Positions 8,365-15,427 of a DNA stretch of 64,000 bases are shown in pieces. The stretch is from Bacillus sp. 165. Lineage in GTDB: Bacteria; Bacillota; Bacilli; Bacillales; Bacillaceae_G. The translations under genes were made by a program, and so were the position numbers. Below the pieces are notes generated by a model that worked only from the letters and a program-made list of their open reading frames with translations, was not told where the DNA came from and did not search any database. Position 1 is the first letter of the stretch. Every line of letters begins with the position of its first letter. The stretch lies in NCBI RefSeq assembly GCF_017742235.1, contig NZ_JAGHKQ010000006.1, positions 175,283-239,282 of the forward strand, in the 5' to 3' direction.

Positions 8365-9231
8365 TTACATTTTTTTTTCTTGGAGCATATCTGCAAAAGC
8401 TTTAACTTGCTTCAACTCCAATGCTGAATCATTGAGAAACATCCATGTTTCTCTTGTAAATTGAATACCTCCATCAGTTAACGGAATTTTATGAAGAGAA
8501 GTATCCAGATCGTGCAGCACAGTTGATGGTAAAATAGCGTAGCCTATGCCGTGAAGCACCATTTGCTTGCATGTTTCGATTTGATCCACCACAATGGTGC
8601 GGCGTGGGGCATGAGAAAAAGTACTGTACCACCACTGCTGAATTTGCGAGTAATAGGTAGAATCACTTTTAAACTGAATAAATGGTTTATTTGTATGGCG
8701 AAGCATTTCAATATTTTGAATTTCGGTATCTACCAAATACAGTTCATCGGTAAATAAATGGATTCGTTTCCCTTGCAGTTCATGCGTTCCCCGTAAAATA
8801 GCAATATGAACGTCTCCTTCAAAAAAATGCTTTTGCACCTCGCTGCTCCACCCAGTAAATAAAGAAATTTGCACAAGCGGATACTGTTTTACGAATGTTT
8901 TCAACATATTAGGAAGCCAGTACTGCGCAATAATGGATGCTACCGCAATTTTTAATGTTCCATGCGTCTTATTTTGCAGGGATGCCAGTTCATTTTTCAT
9001 CGCCTCTTCTTTTCCAACCATTTCTTTTGCATACGCAGCAACTTTCTCTCCCTCAGGCGTAATAGTCAATCCTTTTTGCGAACGTATAAAGAGCTTCGCT
9101 TCCCACGTTTTCTCCATTGTCTGCAATCGCTGACTTAGTGCCGGTTGTGAAACAAATAACCTCTCCGCAGCTTTTCTCATATTGGATTCCTGTGCCAACA
9201 CAATCATCATTCGTAAATCATCTAACTGCAT
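8365..9231 (-). CDS. ccpC: LysR-type regulator CcpC
   Basis: In B. subtilis CcpC represses the early Krebs-cycle genes citZ and citB and responds to citrate. The 288-residue protein has the N-terminal winged HTH (NMRKAAERLFVSQPALSQRL) and a substrate-binding domain whose PFIQFKSDSTYY, VDQIETCKQM and LHGIGYAILP segments match CcpC closely. I choose the ATG at 9229-9231 (MQLDDLRMM) with GGAGGAGAG upstream; a longer frame to 9279 runs through the darB terminator. That terminator ends only about 15 bases before the start, so ccpC transcription must read through it or begin inside darB. Confidence 0.93.
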   Translation of the reverse strand: MQLDDLRMMIVLAQESNMRKAAERLFVSQPALSQRLQTMEKTWEAKLFIRSQKGLTITPEGEKVAAYAKEMVGKEEAMKNELASLQNKTHGTLKIAVASIIAQYWLPNMLKTFVKQYPLVQISLFTGWSSEVQKHFFEGDVHIAILRGTHELQGKRIHLFTDELYLVDTEIQNIEMLRHTNKPFIQFKSDSTYYSQIQQWWYSTFSHAPRRTIVVDQIETCKQMVLHGIGYAILPSTVLHDLDTSLHKIPLTDGGIQFTRETWMFLNDSALELKQVKAFADMLQEKKM

Positions 9232-9245
9232 GGTCTCTCCTCCAT

Positions 9246-9277
9246 AAAAAAGCGCAGCCTCTTGTCCAAGAAGCTGC
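9246..9277 (-). terminator. Terminator-like hairpin between darB and ccpC
   Basis: GCAGCTTCTT pairs with AAGAGGCTGC (one G-U) around TGTCC-type loop bases, followed by T6 on the minus strand. It lies inside what must be the ccpC leader. Confidence 0.75.
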
Positions 9278-9285
9278 ACACTTTC

Positions 9286-9729
9286 TTAATTATTGTAACG
9301 TTTTACTTTTTTATTCAACAGCTTCAAAATAGCTCGACGTGTTAAAATGCCTTCAAAGTAACCGTCTTCATTTTCTACACATACAAATGGGTGATTAATA
9401 GTCATATCAAGACCTTCCATAAAATTAGCATCGAGCTTTAATCTAGGAATCTCGCGGTTCATTACTTCTTCAACCTTCATATGTTCAAGCTTTTCAAATT
9501 CAATTCGCTCTAGCCCTAATATCCGATCTAAAATCATTGCCGTACTCAGTAGTCCATGCAATTTATATGTTGGGTCTAATACAGGAATTGCTGAATAGCC
9601 AGACTTTGTCAAAACAAGCAAAGCGTGTTCAAGATTATTACCAACCTGCACATGCGCAACTTTCTCAGATGATATCAATAAATCTTTTACACATATGTTT
9701 TTAAATTCTTCAGTAGGAAGACTTATCAT
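9286..9729 (-). CDS. darB: c-di-AMP-binding CBS protein DarB (YkuL/CbpB)
   Basis: A 147-residue cytosolic protein of two CBS motifs. It matches B. subtilis DarB in the long identical run starting KVAHVQVGNNLEHALLVLTK and in GLERIEFEKL and FVCVENEDG. DarB binds c-di-AMP; in its apo form it stimulates the (p)ppGpp synthetase Rel and pyruvate carboxylase in B. subtilis. Here it precedes ccpC and follows abbA in the B. subtilis order. A GGGGG-containing ribosome site precedes the ATG. Upstream lie a 9-bp hairpin and a cre-like sequence. Confidence 0.94.
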   Translation of the reverse strand: MISLPTEEFKNICVKDLLISSEKVAHVQVGNNLEHALLVLTKSGYSAIPVLDPTYKLHGLLSTAMILDRILGLERIEFEKLEHMKVEEVMNREIPRLKLDANFMEGLDMTINHPFVCVENEDGYFEGILTRRAILKLLNKKVKRYNN

Positions 9730-10024
9730 TGATGTTTTCCCCCATTTTCTTTATCGATTCATGTTATTGTATTCGTATAACATGATAGCGTTTTCACTTT
9801 TTATTCTTTTTCATTTGTTTCCTTGGTCCCTTTTACACAACACTCTTATTGTAACACAAGAAAAAGAAATGAGGTAAATAAAGGGAAAATGTCCATTCCA
9901 CACAAGACAAACAGATTATTTCAAAACATGTTTGTTGTGTTCTTCGCCGGCCAGGATGCTTTTTTCTTTATTTAGGTAAGGTAGTTTTTGGAACCTTTTG
10001 CCGAATAGATTTTTCTCATAAAAA
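9730..10024. other. Intergenic region between darB and the abbA terminator
   Basis: About 300 AT-rich bases that should hold the darB promoter on the minus strand. It contains a perfect 9-bp inverted repeat (TCATGTTAT / ATAACATGA, 9759-9785) overlapping a cre-like sequence. I see no gene in it. Confidence 0.5.
9783..9796 (+). promoter_or_regulatory. cre-like site (CcpA) upstream of darB
   Basis: TGATAGCGTTTTCA differs at one position from the relaxed cre consensus TGWAANCGNTNWCA. It lies 54 bases upstream of darB-ccpC; carbon control of a regulator of the Krebs cycle would make sense, but this is a single-site prediction. Confidence 0.4.
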
Positions 10025-10044
10025 AGAATGCCCTCAGGCACTCT
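10025..10044 (-). terminator. Terminator of abbA
   Basis: The stem AGAGTGCC / GGGCATTCT with a TGA loop is followed by T5 on the minus strand, six bases after the abbA stop. Confidence 0.75.
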
Positions 10045-10050
10045 TTTTCT

Positions 10051-10245
10051 TTAATATCCCGCACCCTTGAGACGTGCATATAATGCTGTAATTTTTTGAT
10101 ATTGCATAATATCTGTAGTTCTCAAACCAGTTTCAATATCAGAAAGCTGGCACGCCAAAATCTCAACTGCGTAGTTTTGTTCAAATAATAAGTCTACTAG
10201 AAGATTTTTTTCTTCTTCTGTTAGGTAAAGGCTTTCTTGTTTCAC
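10051..10245 (-). CDS. abbA: AbrB antirepressor AbbA
   Basis: A 64-residue protein that I recognise as AbbA (YkzF), which binds the DNA-binding face of AbrB and relieves repression of transition-state genes under Spo0A control. The match to B. subtilis AbbA covers the whole length: LTEEEKNLL, YAVEILACQLSDIETG, and YQKITALYARL. It sits between ykuK and darB, the B. subtilis position. The start is a GTG with GGAGG seven bases upstream. No Spo0A box was clear to me. Confidence 0.85.
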   Translation of the reverse strand: MKQESLYLTEEEKNLLVDLLFEQNYAVEILACQLSDIETGLRTTDIMQYQKITALYARLKGAGY

Positions 10246-10331
10246 AGTATTCCTCCTCTGTAAACCAATTGCTTCCTAACCTCATTATATAAAATTTACG
10301 CTTATTTTAATAGACTGAAAATTTAATTTTT

Positions 10332-10841
10332 TTATTTAGTATATCGATTTGCATAACTGAAGGCTGCATACGAGTCTGGTTTGATTTTTGCCGTAAGCCC
10401 CATACCTGTAATACGTGAAGTCATGTCCGAAATCAATTCCTTTGTCAATCCATAATGACCAATATCAAGATGAATTTCCATCAAAAATCTCGCACCTTCC
10501 TTTTGATAGGGATATAAAATCTCGGCCATAGTACTGAGGTGGTCAGGAGTAAATAAACAGGCAATTTCTTGACTATAATACGTTTCTAAGTATATTTTTT
10601 CACGAAGACTTTCCATCTGTCTAAGTATTGTTTTATTACGCAAGCATCCCCATGCGCCTTTTCCAACACGATGCAAATGAATGGCACTAATAAATCTCGT
10701 GTAATTTTGATGTGCTTGAGAATCCGTTCCAATCGACAAACGGTATGTATTCACAGGATCCGCTCTCATAAAATTACAAATATGCGATAACACTGTCTCA
10801 AAATCCATATGTGCTTCAGATAAATTATAAAAGTCCCTCAT
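10332..10841 (-). CDS. ykuK: YkuK family protein (RNase H-like fold)
   Basis: A 169-residue protein of the YkuK family (DUF458), with the characteristic early RLSIGTDSQAHQNYTRFISA and late DIGHYGLTKELISDM segments. The family is thought to have an RNase H-like fold, with the acidic residues of SIGTDSQ and LDIGH as possible metal ligands; its biochemical role is not known to me. It lies between the small zinc ribbon gene and abbA. The ATG has AAAGGATG upstream at somewhat long spacing. Confidence 0.85.
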   Translation of the reverse strand: MRDFYNLSEAHMDFETVLSHICNFMRADPVNTYRLSIGTDSQAHQNYTRFISAIHLHRVGKGAWGCLRNKTILRQMESLREKIYLETYYSQEIACLFTPDHLSTMAEILYPYQKEGARFLMEIHLDIGHYGLTKELISDMTSRITGMGLTAKIKPDSYAAFSYANRYTK

Positions 10842-10950
10842 ACAGCCACATCCTTTCTTTTTAGTGCCCGTTGCGGTTGCTTATTCTCATCTTATTAAAG
10901 TAATTTGCAAAATATGTCACTTTTTTTGCGACTGTATGAGCGAGCTGTTT

Positions 10951-11097
10951 TTATCCTTTACTTGTTATAATATTACGCATAATATAACTGCAAGATGGAC
11001 AAGTATAGATCACATTTTGATTAGACTGTGCAGTCAGCACTTCTTCAAGCTCTGCCTGTTGTCCACAGTTCGGACAAACTACTTGAGGTGTATGCAT
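10951..11097 (-). CDS. 48-residue zinc-ribbon protein
   Basis: The reading frame begins MHTPQVVCPNCGQQAELEEV and contains two CxxC knuckles, CPNCG and CPSCS, 25 residues apart, ending in YIMRNIITSKG. This is a typical small zinc-ribbon protein. GGAAGGGGGG lies five to ten bases before the ATG, a very strong ribosome site. It follows the ykuJ terminator and is 110 bases upstream of ykuK in the same direction, so it may share a transcript with ykuK. No function can be assigned; RNA or transcription-complex binding is common for such proteins. Confidence 0.75.
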   Translation of the reverse strand: MHTPQVVCPNCGQQAELEEVLTAQSNQNVIYTCPSCSYIMRNIITSKG

Positions 11098-11146
11098 CAA
11101 ATCCCCCCTTCCTTTCGTTATTTTTTATTCTTGCCGTAAAAACATA

Positions 11147-11178
11147 CAAAAAGCACTCTCAAAGGAGAGTGCTTTTTG
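11147..11178 (-). terminator. Terminator of ykuJ
   Basis: Perfect 14-bp arms (CAAAAAGCACTCTC / GAGAGTGCTTTTTG) with an AAAG loop. It separates ykuJ from the zinc-ribbon gene. Confidence 0.85.
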
Positions 11179-11301
11179 GGTACAAATATAAATTGTAAAT
11201 ACGATACAGTATACTTTCGTACCACATAAGAAATACTTTGGAGCATTGCTTAGCCAGTCAGTGCACATAAGAAGCTCTAGTTAAGTTTTTCTTTATGTAT
11301 C

Positions 11302-11538
11302 CTACGAAATCATATCATAAATTTCAATAGCAACCATATCTATGTTGTCAAATTGAAACGATTGTGGTTTTTCACCTGGCTGATATACCTCAAGTTCGTA
11401 CATATCGCTTTTATCAAAGTATTTTACGCTACATTTTCTTTCACCATTTACTTCGAAATAACGTTGAGCAACCTCACCGTTTGTTGCTTGTTCTTTTAAG
11501 CTGACAAGACGTGTTAAAATTCCTTGGAGCAGAGACAT
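11302..11538 (-). CDS. ykuJ: YkuJ family protein
   Basis: A 78-residue cytosolic protein matching the Bacillus YkuJ family (MSLLQGILTRLVSLKEQAT, then YFEVNGERKCSVKYFD and FDNIDMVAIEIYDM). Structures exist for this family but no function is established to my knowledge. I choose the ATG at 11536-11538 because AAAGGAGAG lies six bases upstream; a GTG six codons earlier is inside that ribosome site. The leader contains three mutually complementary segments that could form alternative RNA structures. Confidence 0.85.
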   Translation of the reverse strand: MSLLQGILTRLVSLKEQATNGEVAQRYFEVNGERKCSVKYFDKSDMYELEVYQPGEKPQSFQFDNIDMVAIEIYDMIS

Positions 11539-11569
11539 TAAATTCTCTCCTTTCACCTGTAATGACTAT

Positions 11570-11652
11570 CAATAGCTTTTGCAATATAATAATGTTTTTA
11601 TCCATCATTCTTTAAAAGCTATTGTCCATTAATTAGAATAATGGACAATAGC
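11570..11652 (-). promoter_or_regulatory. Candidate switching leader upstream of ykuJ
   Basis: Read on the minus strand, GCTATTGTCCATT (11640-11652) can pair perfectly with AATGGACAATAGC (11618-11630) to make a 13-bp hairpin followed by TTTT. The second arm extends to CAATAGCTTTT, which can instead pair with AAAAGCTATTG (11570-11580) just before the ykuJ ribosome site. The two pairings exclude each other. Confidence 0.5.
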
Positions 11653-11837
11653 AAGAAACACAACAAAAAATGACTATTTTTATCAAAAGATGCCAAGATA
11701 GGCAGATACAATTGATTTTTTCCTACTCCTATCATCAACATACCTCCTGTACATAAAATACTTCTTAATATTGCCGCCCTTGCATTATCCCTTTATAATG
11801 AAAAGCAGGTTTTATTTACTAAATAAGGAGAACATAT

Positions 11838-12074
11838 ATGAAAAAAGAAGTAGATGTATATACACAGCCTGATTGTCCCCCTTGTCAAATCGTTAAAGAA
11901 TTTTTACATCATTATCACATTGCGTTTAATGAATATAATATAAAAAAGGATCCTGCAGCATTCCATCGATTGACCAATGAATTTAATTCGTTTTCTACAC
12001 CTACAGTTGTTATAGATGGGCATGTCGTGGCAGGATTCGATATTAAAGAGCTTGAACGGCTGTTAGATCTCTAA
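11838..12074 (+). CDS. Glutaredoxin/NrdH-like redox protein
   Basis: A 78-residue thioredoxin-fold protein with the redox site CPPC in DVYTQPDCPPCQIVKEFL and the cis-Pro segment FSTPTVVIDGHVVAGFD. Length and motif fit the glutaredoxin/NrdH group. It is the only plus-strand gene between ykuK and ykuE and stands alone, with AAGGAG nine bases before the ATG and a bidirectional terminator behind. The partner protein is unknown; no ribonucleotide reductase is nearby. Confidence 0.85.
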   Translation: MKKEVDVYTQPDCPPCQIVKEFLHHYHIAFNEYNIKKDPAAFHRLTNEFNSFSTPTVVIDGHVVAGFDIKELERLLDL

Positions 12075-12155
12075 ATGCGAACTTTAAAGCATGCCTCTTT
12101 TGTTCTGCGTCTTTTCTAAAATGATACAGTAAACAAAAGCTGGTTTTTGCAGACT

Positions 12156-12186
12156 AAAAAAAGACTTTCCAATGGAAGTCTTTTTT
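12156..12186. terminator. Bidirectional terminator
   Basis: A7-GACTTTCC and GGAAGTC-T6 form a stem with one bulged T, serving the glutaredoxin gene on one side and possibly the convergent gene on the other. Confidence 0.75.
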
Positions 12187-12234
12187 CTGCGAAAATAGTT
12201 GCATTTGTTTCAAAATGATATACTGTTTTTTCGT

Positions 12235-12699
12235 TTATTTTTGCAATTTTTGAATTTCTGGAAGCAGCTTTTCACTTTTATAATATCCTGCCATTTCCCA
12301 ACTACCTTGGTCTTTCTGCATAGTGATTACTTCATATTTTCCTTTCACACGCTCATATACGTAAAGTAAATCATATTGTTTATCGTAAGCGATTTTCGTT
12401 TTACCATCAAAAGAAAATGGCGCTTTTTTAGAGAATAAATAGCCTTTATTGACACCGGAGTTTTCATCTGTGAACACTTGAAGAAATGTATCGACAAAAT
12501 ATGGAGAAAGCTTACTGTACATTGTATCCATGGAGAGGTTTTTATTTCGAATAGATGCTTGCTCTTCATAACCTTTTCTGATTGTTTCATACACGGCGCT
12601 CTTCTTAAAAATCGCTTCGCTTTGAGCAAGGGAAATACCTTGGTATGCAATTAACAGTACTGCACATAATAAGACGAGAACAACCGACCTTTTCTTCAT
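12235..12699 (-). CDS. Exported protein of unknown function
   Basis: A 154-residue protein with an N-terminal export signal (MKKRSVVLVLLCAVLLIAYQ) and no lipobox cysteine, followed by a soluble domain with YSKLSPYFVDTFLQVFTDEN and KIAYDKQYDLLYVYERVKG. I do not recognise a characterised family; from memory it resembles the DUF3993 proteins of Bacillus, unverified. AAGGAGG lies seven bases before the ATG; an upstream start at 12738 would place the signal peptide internally. It follows ykuI in the same direction beyond the ykuI terminator. Confidence 0.7.
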   Translation of the reverse strand: MKKRSVVLVLLCAVLLIAYQGISLAQSEAIFKKSAVYETIRKGYEEQASIRNKNLSMDTMYSKLSPYFVDTFLQVFTDENSGVNKGYLFSKKAPFSFDGKTKIAYDKQYDLLYVYERVKGKYEVITMQKDQGSWEMAGYYKSEKLLPEIQKLQK

Positions 12700-12853
12700 T
12701 CCTGCGCCTCCTTCATGCTTTTGTACCAGCTTGTCCAATTATCACTATTGTAACAAGCATAGAACCAGCACGGTAAAAGTTTCTTTCGTAAAATAAATAC
12801 AGCGATAGACAGCATCCTGTATCACTATTTCCAATTTATGAACGAAACAAACA

Positions 12854-12895
12854 AAAAATGCACGAACACTGTAATAAAAGTGTTCGTGCGTTTTG
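12854..12895 (-). terminator. Terminator of ykuI
   Basis: GCACGAACACT (12860-12870) pairs perfectly with AGTGTTCGTGC (12879-12889), and the minus-strand tail is TTTTTTGTTTG. Confidence 0.85.
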
Positions 12896-12942
12896 TTCCA
12901 ACACAGCGAAACAAGACAGATCTATTTCTCGTAAAACACACC

Positions 12943-14160
12943 TTAAAGAAGACCGTCTTGTTCATATAAAAATTCATAAGATAAGTCAATAAACAGGTAA
13001 TATGACTCATCTAAGGGAAACGAAAAGGTACGGATTATATCCCCTGTTTCAATGTCTGCATATAAGTCAGAGAGCCTTCCTTTCTTTTCAAAGCGCATTT
13101 GCATAATATTTTCCAGAAAATAAGGACGCCAGCTCCAGTTCTTCATCAAATATTGAGGCTCCATGTCCCAATCTCCATTCCTTTTCACAAGGTTAGCAGA
13201 TTGCTGAAAACCATCTTCGTCACAAATATACATCCGAAAGCTCATATGTGAAAACTCACTTTTAATTGAGAGGAGAAATTTATTTAAATCTTCATGCTTT
13301 TTATATTTTGCCGCAAAGAGAGAAAGCTTGCTGCGCAATTCTTCTGTCAGCATATAAATGCTTTGCAGCTTCCCTTTTTCATAGGCAATAAATTGACGGC
13401 ACTCCTTCCGCAAACGCTCTTTGAGAACATCAGGCTCTAGCAAGTGAGAAACCGACTCCCACAAATAATCCCCTTGGTAATACCTTCCCCCATTACGCCA
13501 TGCATATTGCAATTGATAAAAGGCATCGATATCTTCATACAGCAGCGTTGCTCCAATACGACGCGCCAGTAACGAAATTGAATATAATACATCTTGATAA
13601 GAGTGCATAAGTGTTGTTTGACGCAGGTTTTTTAAATCTACTTTCAAAATATCAGGGGCCAACAATCCAATGCGCTCTAAGTTGCTTGCACCTTTTCCAA
13701 TTCTGTTAATCGCTAGCTGGATTCCATATGTACGATGATACACAAGCAAATGATTTAAATGATTAATATTGCCTTGAAAGTCTTGCTCTGTTATTTCCAG
13801 CACAATTTGCTCAAGTTTCAATCCTTTCTTCTGATAGTCTAAAAGAAGTGTTAAAAATGCTTCATTTCCATCGTTCATGAGCATATTAGCATCCCTATGC
13901 ACAAACAAAAGAAATGATTGATTCGTTTCTAACATTCGTTGCAGTGCTTTTTCTAATATAAGATTATCCACTTCTAGTCGATACTCATCGGGGACTGAGT
14001 TATCTTGAAAAAAAGGACCGAGACTCGCAACGCCTTCTTCTGTTTTTATCCGTCCGACAACCTCATAGCCGATAATCGTATGCTCATCTGCACTAAAAAC
14101 AGCTTGATAGTACGGGACTACACGATCGAGGTTCGTCATCACATCTAAGGCATCTACCAT
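12943..14160 (-). CDS. ykuI: Degenerate EAL-domain protein YkuI
   Basis: A 405-residue cytosolic protein: EAL domain (about 1-250), then a helical linker and a PAS-like C-terminal domain ending in YLFIDLSYEFLYEQDGLL. It matches B. subtilis YkuI along its length (SISLLARRIGA, AWRNGGRYYQG, NWSWRPYFLENIM). The EAL glutamate is kept (Glu33 in GYEVVG) and so is Glu122, but the metal-binding Asp-Asp pair is replaced (Asn152-Arg153 in AINRIGKGASN) and the usual Asn is His88. I therefore expect no c-di-GMP hydrolysis and a binding or scaffold role. GAGGTGAG precedes the ATG. Confidence 0.9.
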   Translation of the reverse strand: MVDALDVMTNLDRVVPYYQAVFSADEHTIIGYEVVGRIKTEEGVASLGPFFQDNSVPDEYRLEVDNLILEKALQRMLETNQSFLLFVHRDANMLMNDGNEAFLTLLLDYQKKGLKLEQIVLEITEQDFQGNINHLNHLLVYHRTYGIQLAINRIGKGASNLERIGLLAPDILKVDLKNLRQTTLMHSYQDVLYSISLLARRIGATLLYEDIDAFYQLQYAWRNGGRYYQGDYLWESVSHLLEPDVLKERLRKECRQFIAYEKGKLQSIYMLTEELRSKLSLFAAKYKKHEDLNKFLLSIKSEFSHMSFRMYICDEDGFQQSANLVKRNGDWDMEPQYLMKNWSWRPYFLENIMQMRFEKKGRLSDLYADIETGDIIRTFSFPLDESYYLFIDLSYEFLYEQDGLL

Positions 14161-14278
14161 CTTCTCACCTCTTCATTATCCGTTGTCACAAATTATATCA
14201 TGGAAATGCAAGAACCTTGCAAGTACCTATATTCAAAAATGTTCCGACTTTCCTTGTCGTTTTTTTATACAAAACAAA

Positions 14279-14310
14279 ATAGCCCCTTCACAAATCGAAA
14301 AAGGGGCTAT
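14279..14310 (-). terminator. Terminator of fadH
   Basis: ATAGCCCCTT / AAGGGGCTAT arms with a 12-base loop; the minus-strand tail is TTTTGTTTTG. Confidence 0.8.
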
Positions 14311-14431
14311 ATATATTAGGAAGAAAAATCAGCAATCTTTTATGAAAAAAAGACATTTCATATCAACAACTACAAGCTTTCTCCGATAAAGAGAGTGTTG
14401 TGCCGAGCTATAATAAATGACCGCTATTATT

Positions 14432-15199
14432 TTAAAATGGATATTGATGCAGCGATTGTCCTCCATCCATTGTCATACATGCACCATTTATGTAAGCCGC
14501 TTCATCAGACAGCAAATAATGCGCCAAACCTGCTATTTCTTCCGGAGTTCCGAGTCTTCCAAGCGGCACACTGTCTAACGTATGCTTAGCTGCCTCTTCT
14601 GATATCCACAATTTACCAGCTCCACCTGTCCTTTCAATAGGGCCTGGCGCGATTGCATTGACACGAATGCCATACTTCCTGCCCCATTCTACAGCCAACG
14701 TACGGGTCATTGCCAGTACCCCTGCTTTAGCAGAAGCAGAATGAATAACCCCCGGTCCTGCATCCCATGCATATGTCGCAACCATATTTATAATACTTCC
14801 TTTTATTCCTTTTTCGATCCAGTACTTACCGACTGCTGAACTGCAGTAAAATGTTCCATTCAGCACAATATTAATGACTGCGTTCCAACCATTTACTGAG
14901 AGTTCCTCTGCAGGGCAGATAAAATTGCCGGCAGCGTTGTTCACTAAATAATCAATACGACCGAAAGCTTTGTCAATAGTATTTATCATATGCTGGACAT
15001 GTTCAGGCTGTCTTACATCCATCTGTACCGTCAACACTTGGTTTTCAAATTGCTCAATCTCCTGCTTCGCTTCTTCAAGCTTTTCTACTGTACGCCCCGT
15101 AATAACTACATATGCTCCTTCTTTTGCAAAGCGGGCCGCCATAGCTTTTCCCATTCCACTTGAACCGCCTGTAACAATTGCTACTTTACCTTTCATCAT
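14432..15199 (-). CDS. fadH: 2,4-dienoyl-CoA reductase FadH (SDR family)
   Basis: NADPH-dependent short-chain dehydrogenase that reduces 2,4-dienoyl-CoA during breakdown of unsaturated fatty acids. The 255-residue protein has the nucleotide-binding TGGSSGMGKAMA, the NNAAGNF element and the C-terminal YPF. As in B. subtilis FadH the usual active-site Tyr position reads SASAKAGVL, the DECR-type arrangement in which Lys is kept and Tyr is not. GAGGGGG precedes the ATG at 15199. A palindromic FadR-like operator lies 18 bases upstream. The fadG partner found in B. subtilis is absent. Confidence 0.92.
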   Translation of the reverse strand: MMKGKVAIVTGGSSGMGKAMAARFAKEGAYVVITGRTVEKLEEAKQEIEQFENQVLTVQMDVRQPEHVQHMINTIDKAFGRIDYLVNNAAGNFICPAEELSVNGWNAVINIVLNGTFYCSSAVGKYWIEKGIKGSIINMVATYAWDAGPGVIHSASAKAGVLAMTRTLAVEWGRKYGIRVNAIAPGPIERTGGAGKLWISEEAAKHTLDSVPLGRLGTPEEIAGLAHYLLSDEAAYINGACMTMDGGQSLHQYPF

Positions 15200-15216
15200 C
15201 TGTTCCCCCTCTAAAA

Positions 15217-15232
15217 ATGAATACCTATTCAT
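15217..15232. promoter_or_regulatory. FadR-like operator of fadH
   Basis: ATGAATACCTATTCAT is a perfect 7-2-7 palindrome resembling the Bacillus FadR site (TGAATGA-type half sites). fadHG is a known FadR target in B. subtilis, so location and sequence agree. Confidence 0.7.
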
Positions 15233-15271
15233 TTTACCATTATTTTAAAGATAATTGTTAATATTTTTAAA

Positions 15272-15286
15272 AATTTTCTGAAAAAT
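15272..15286. promoter_or_regulatory. CodY-like box between fadH and ykuE
   Basis: AATTTTCTGAAAAAT matches 14 of 15 positions of the CodY consensus AATTTTCWGAAAATT. It lies 73 bases upstream of fadH and 140 upstream of ykuE. Confidence 0.45.
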
Positions 15287-15427
15287 TAGAGTTCATTCCG
15301 TTTTTTATTTACATGCTATAATAAAGCGATAATTAGCAAAAGGATTTTTACGGTTTCTTGAGAATATAAACATTAGTAATTTCAGTCTTTAGCAAGATTA
15401 AATAGTGACCCTAAAAGGTAGATGTGG

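Noticed and set aside
10864..11139. 91-residue plus-strand frame opposite the zinc-ribbon gene
   Set aside because: It is the antisense shadow of the 48-residue zinc-ribbon gene, which has the ribosome site and Cys motifs.
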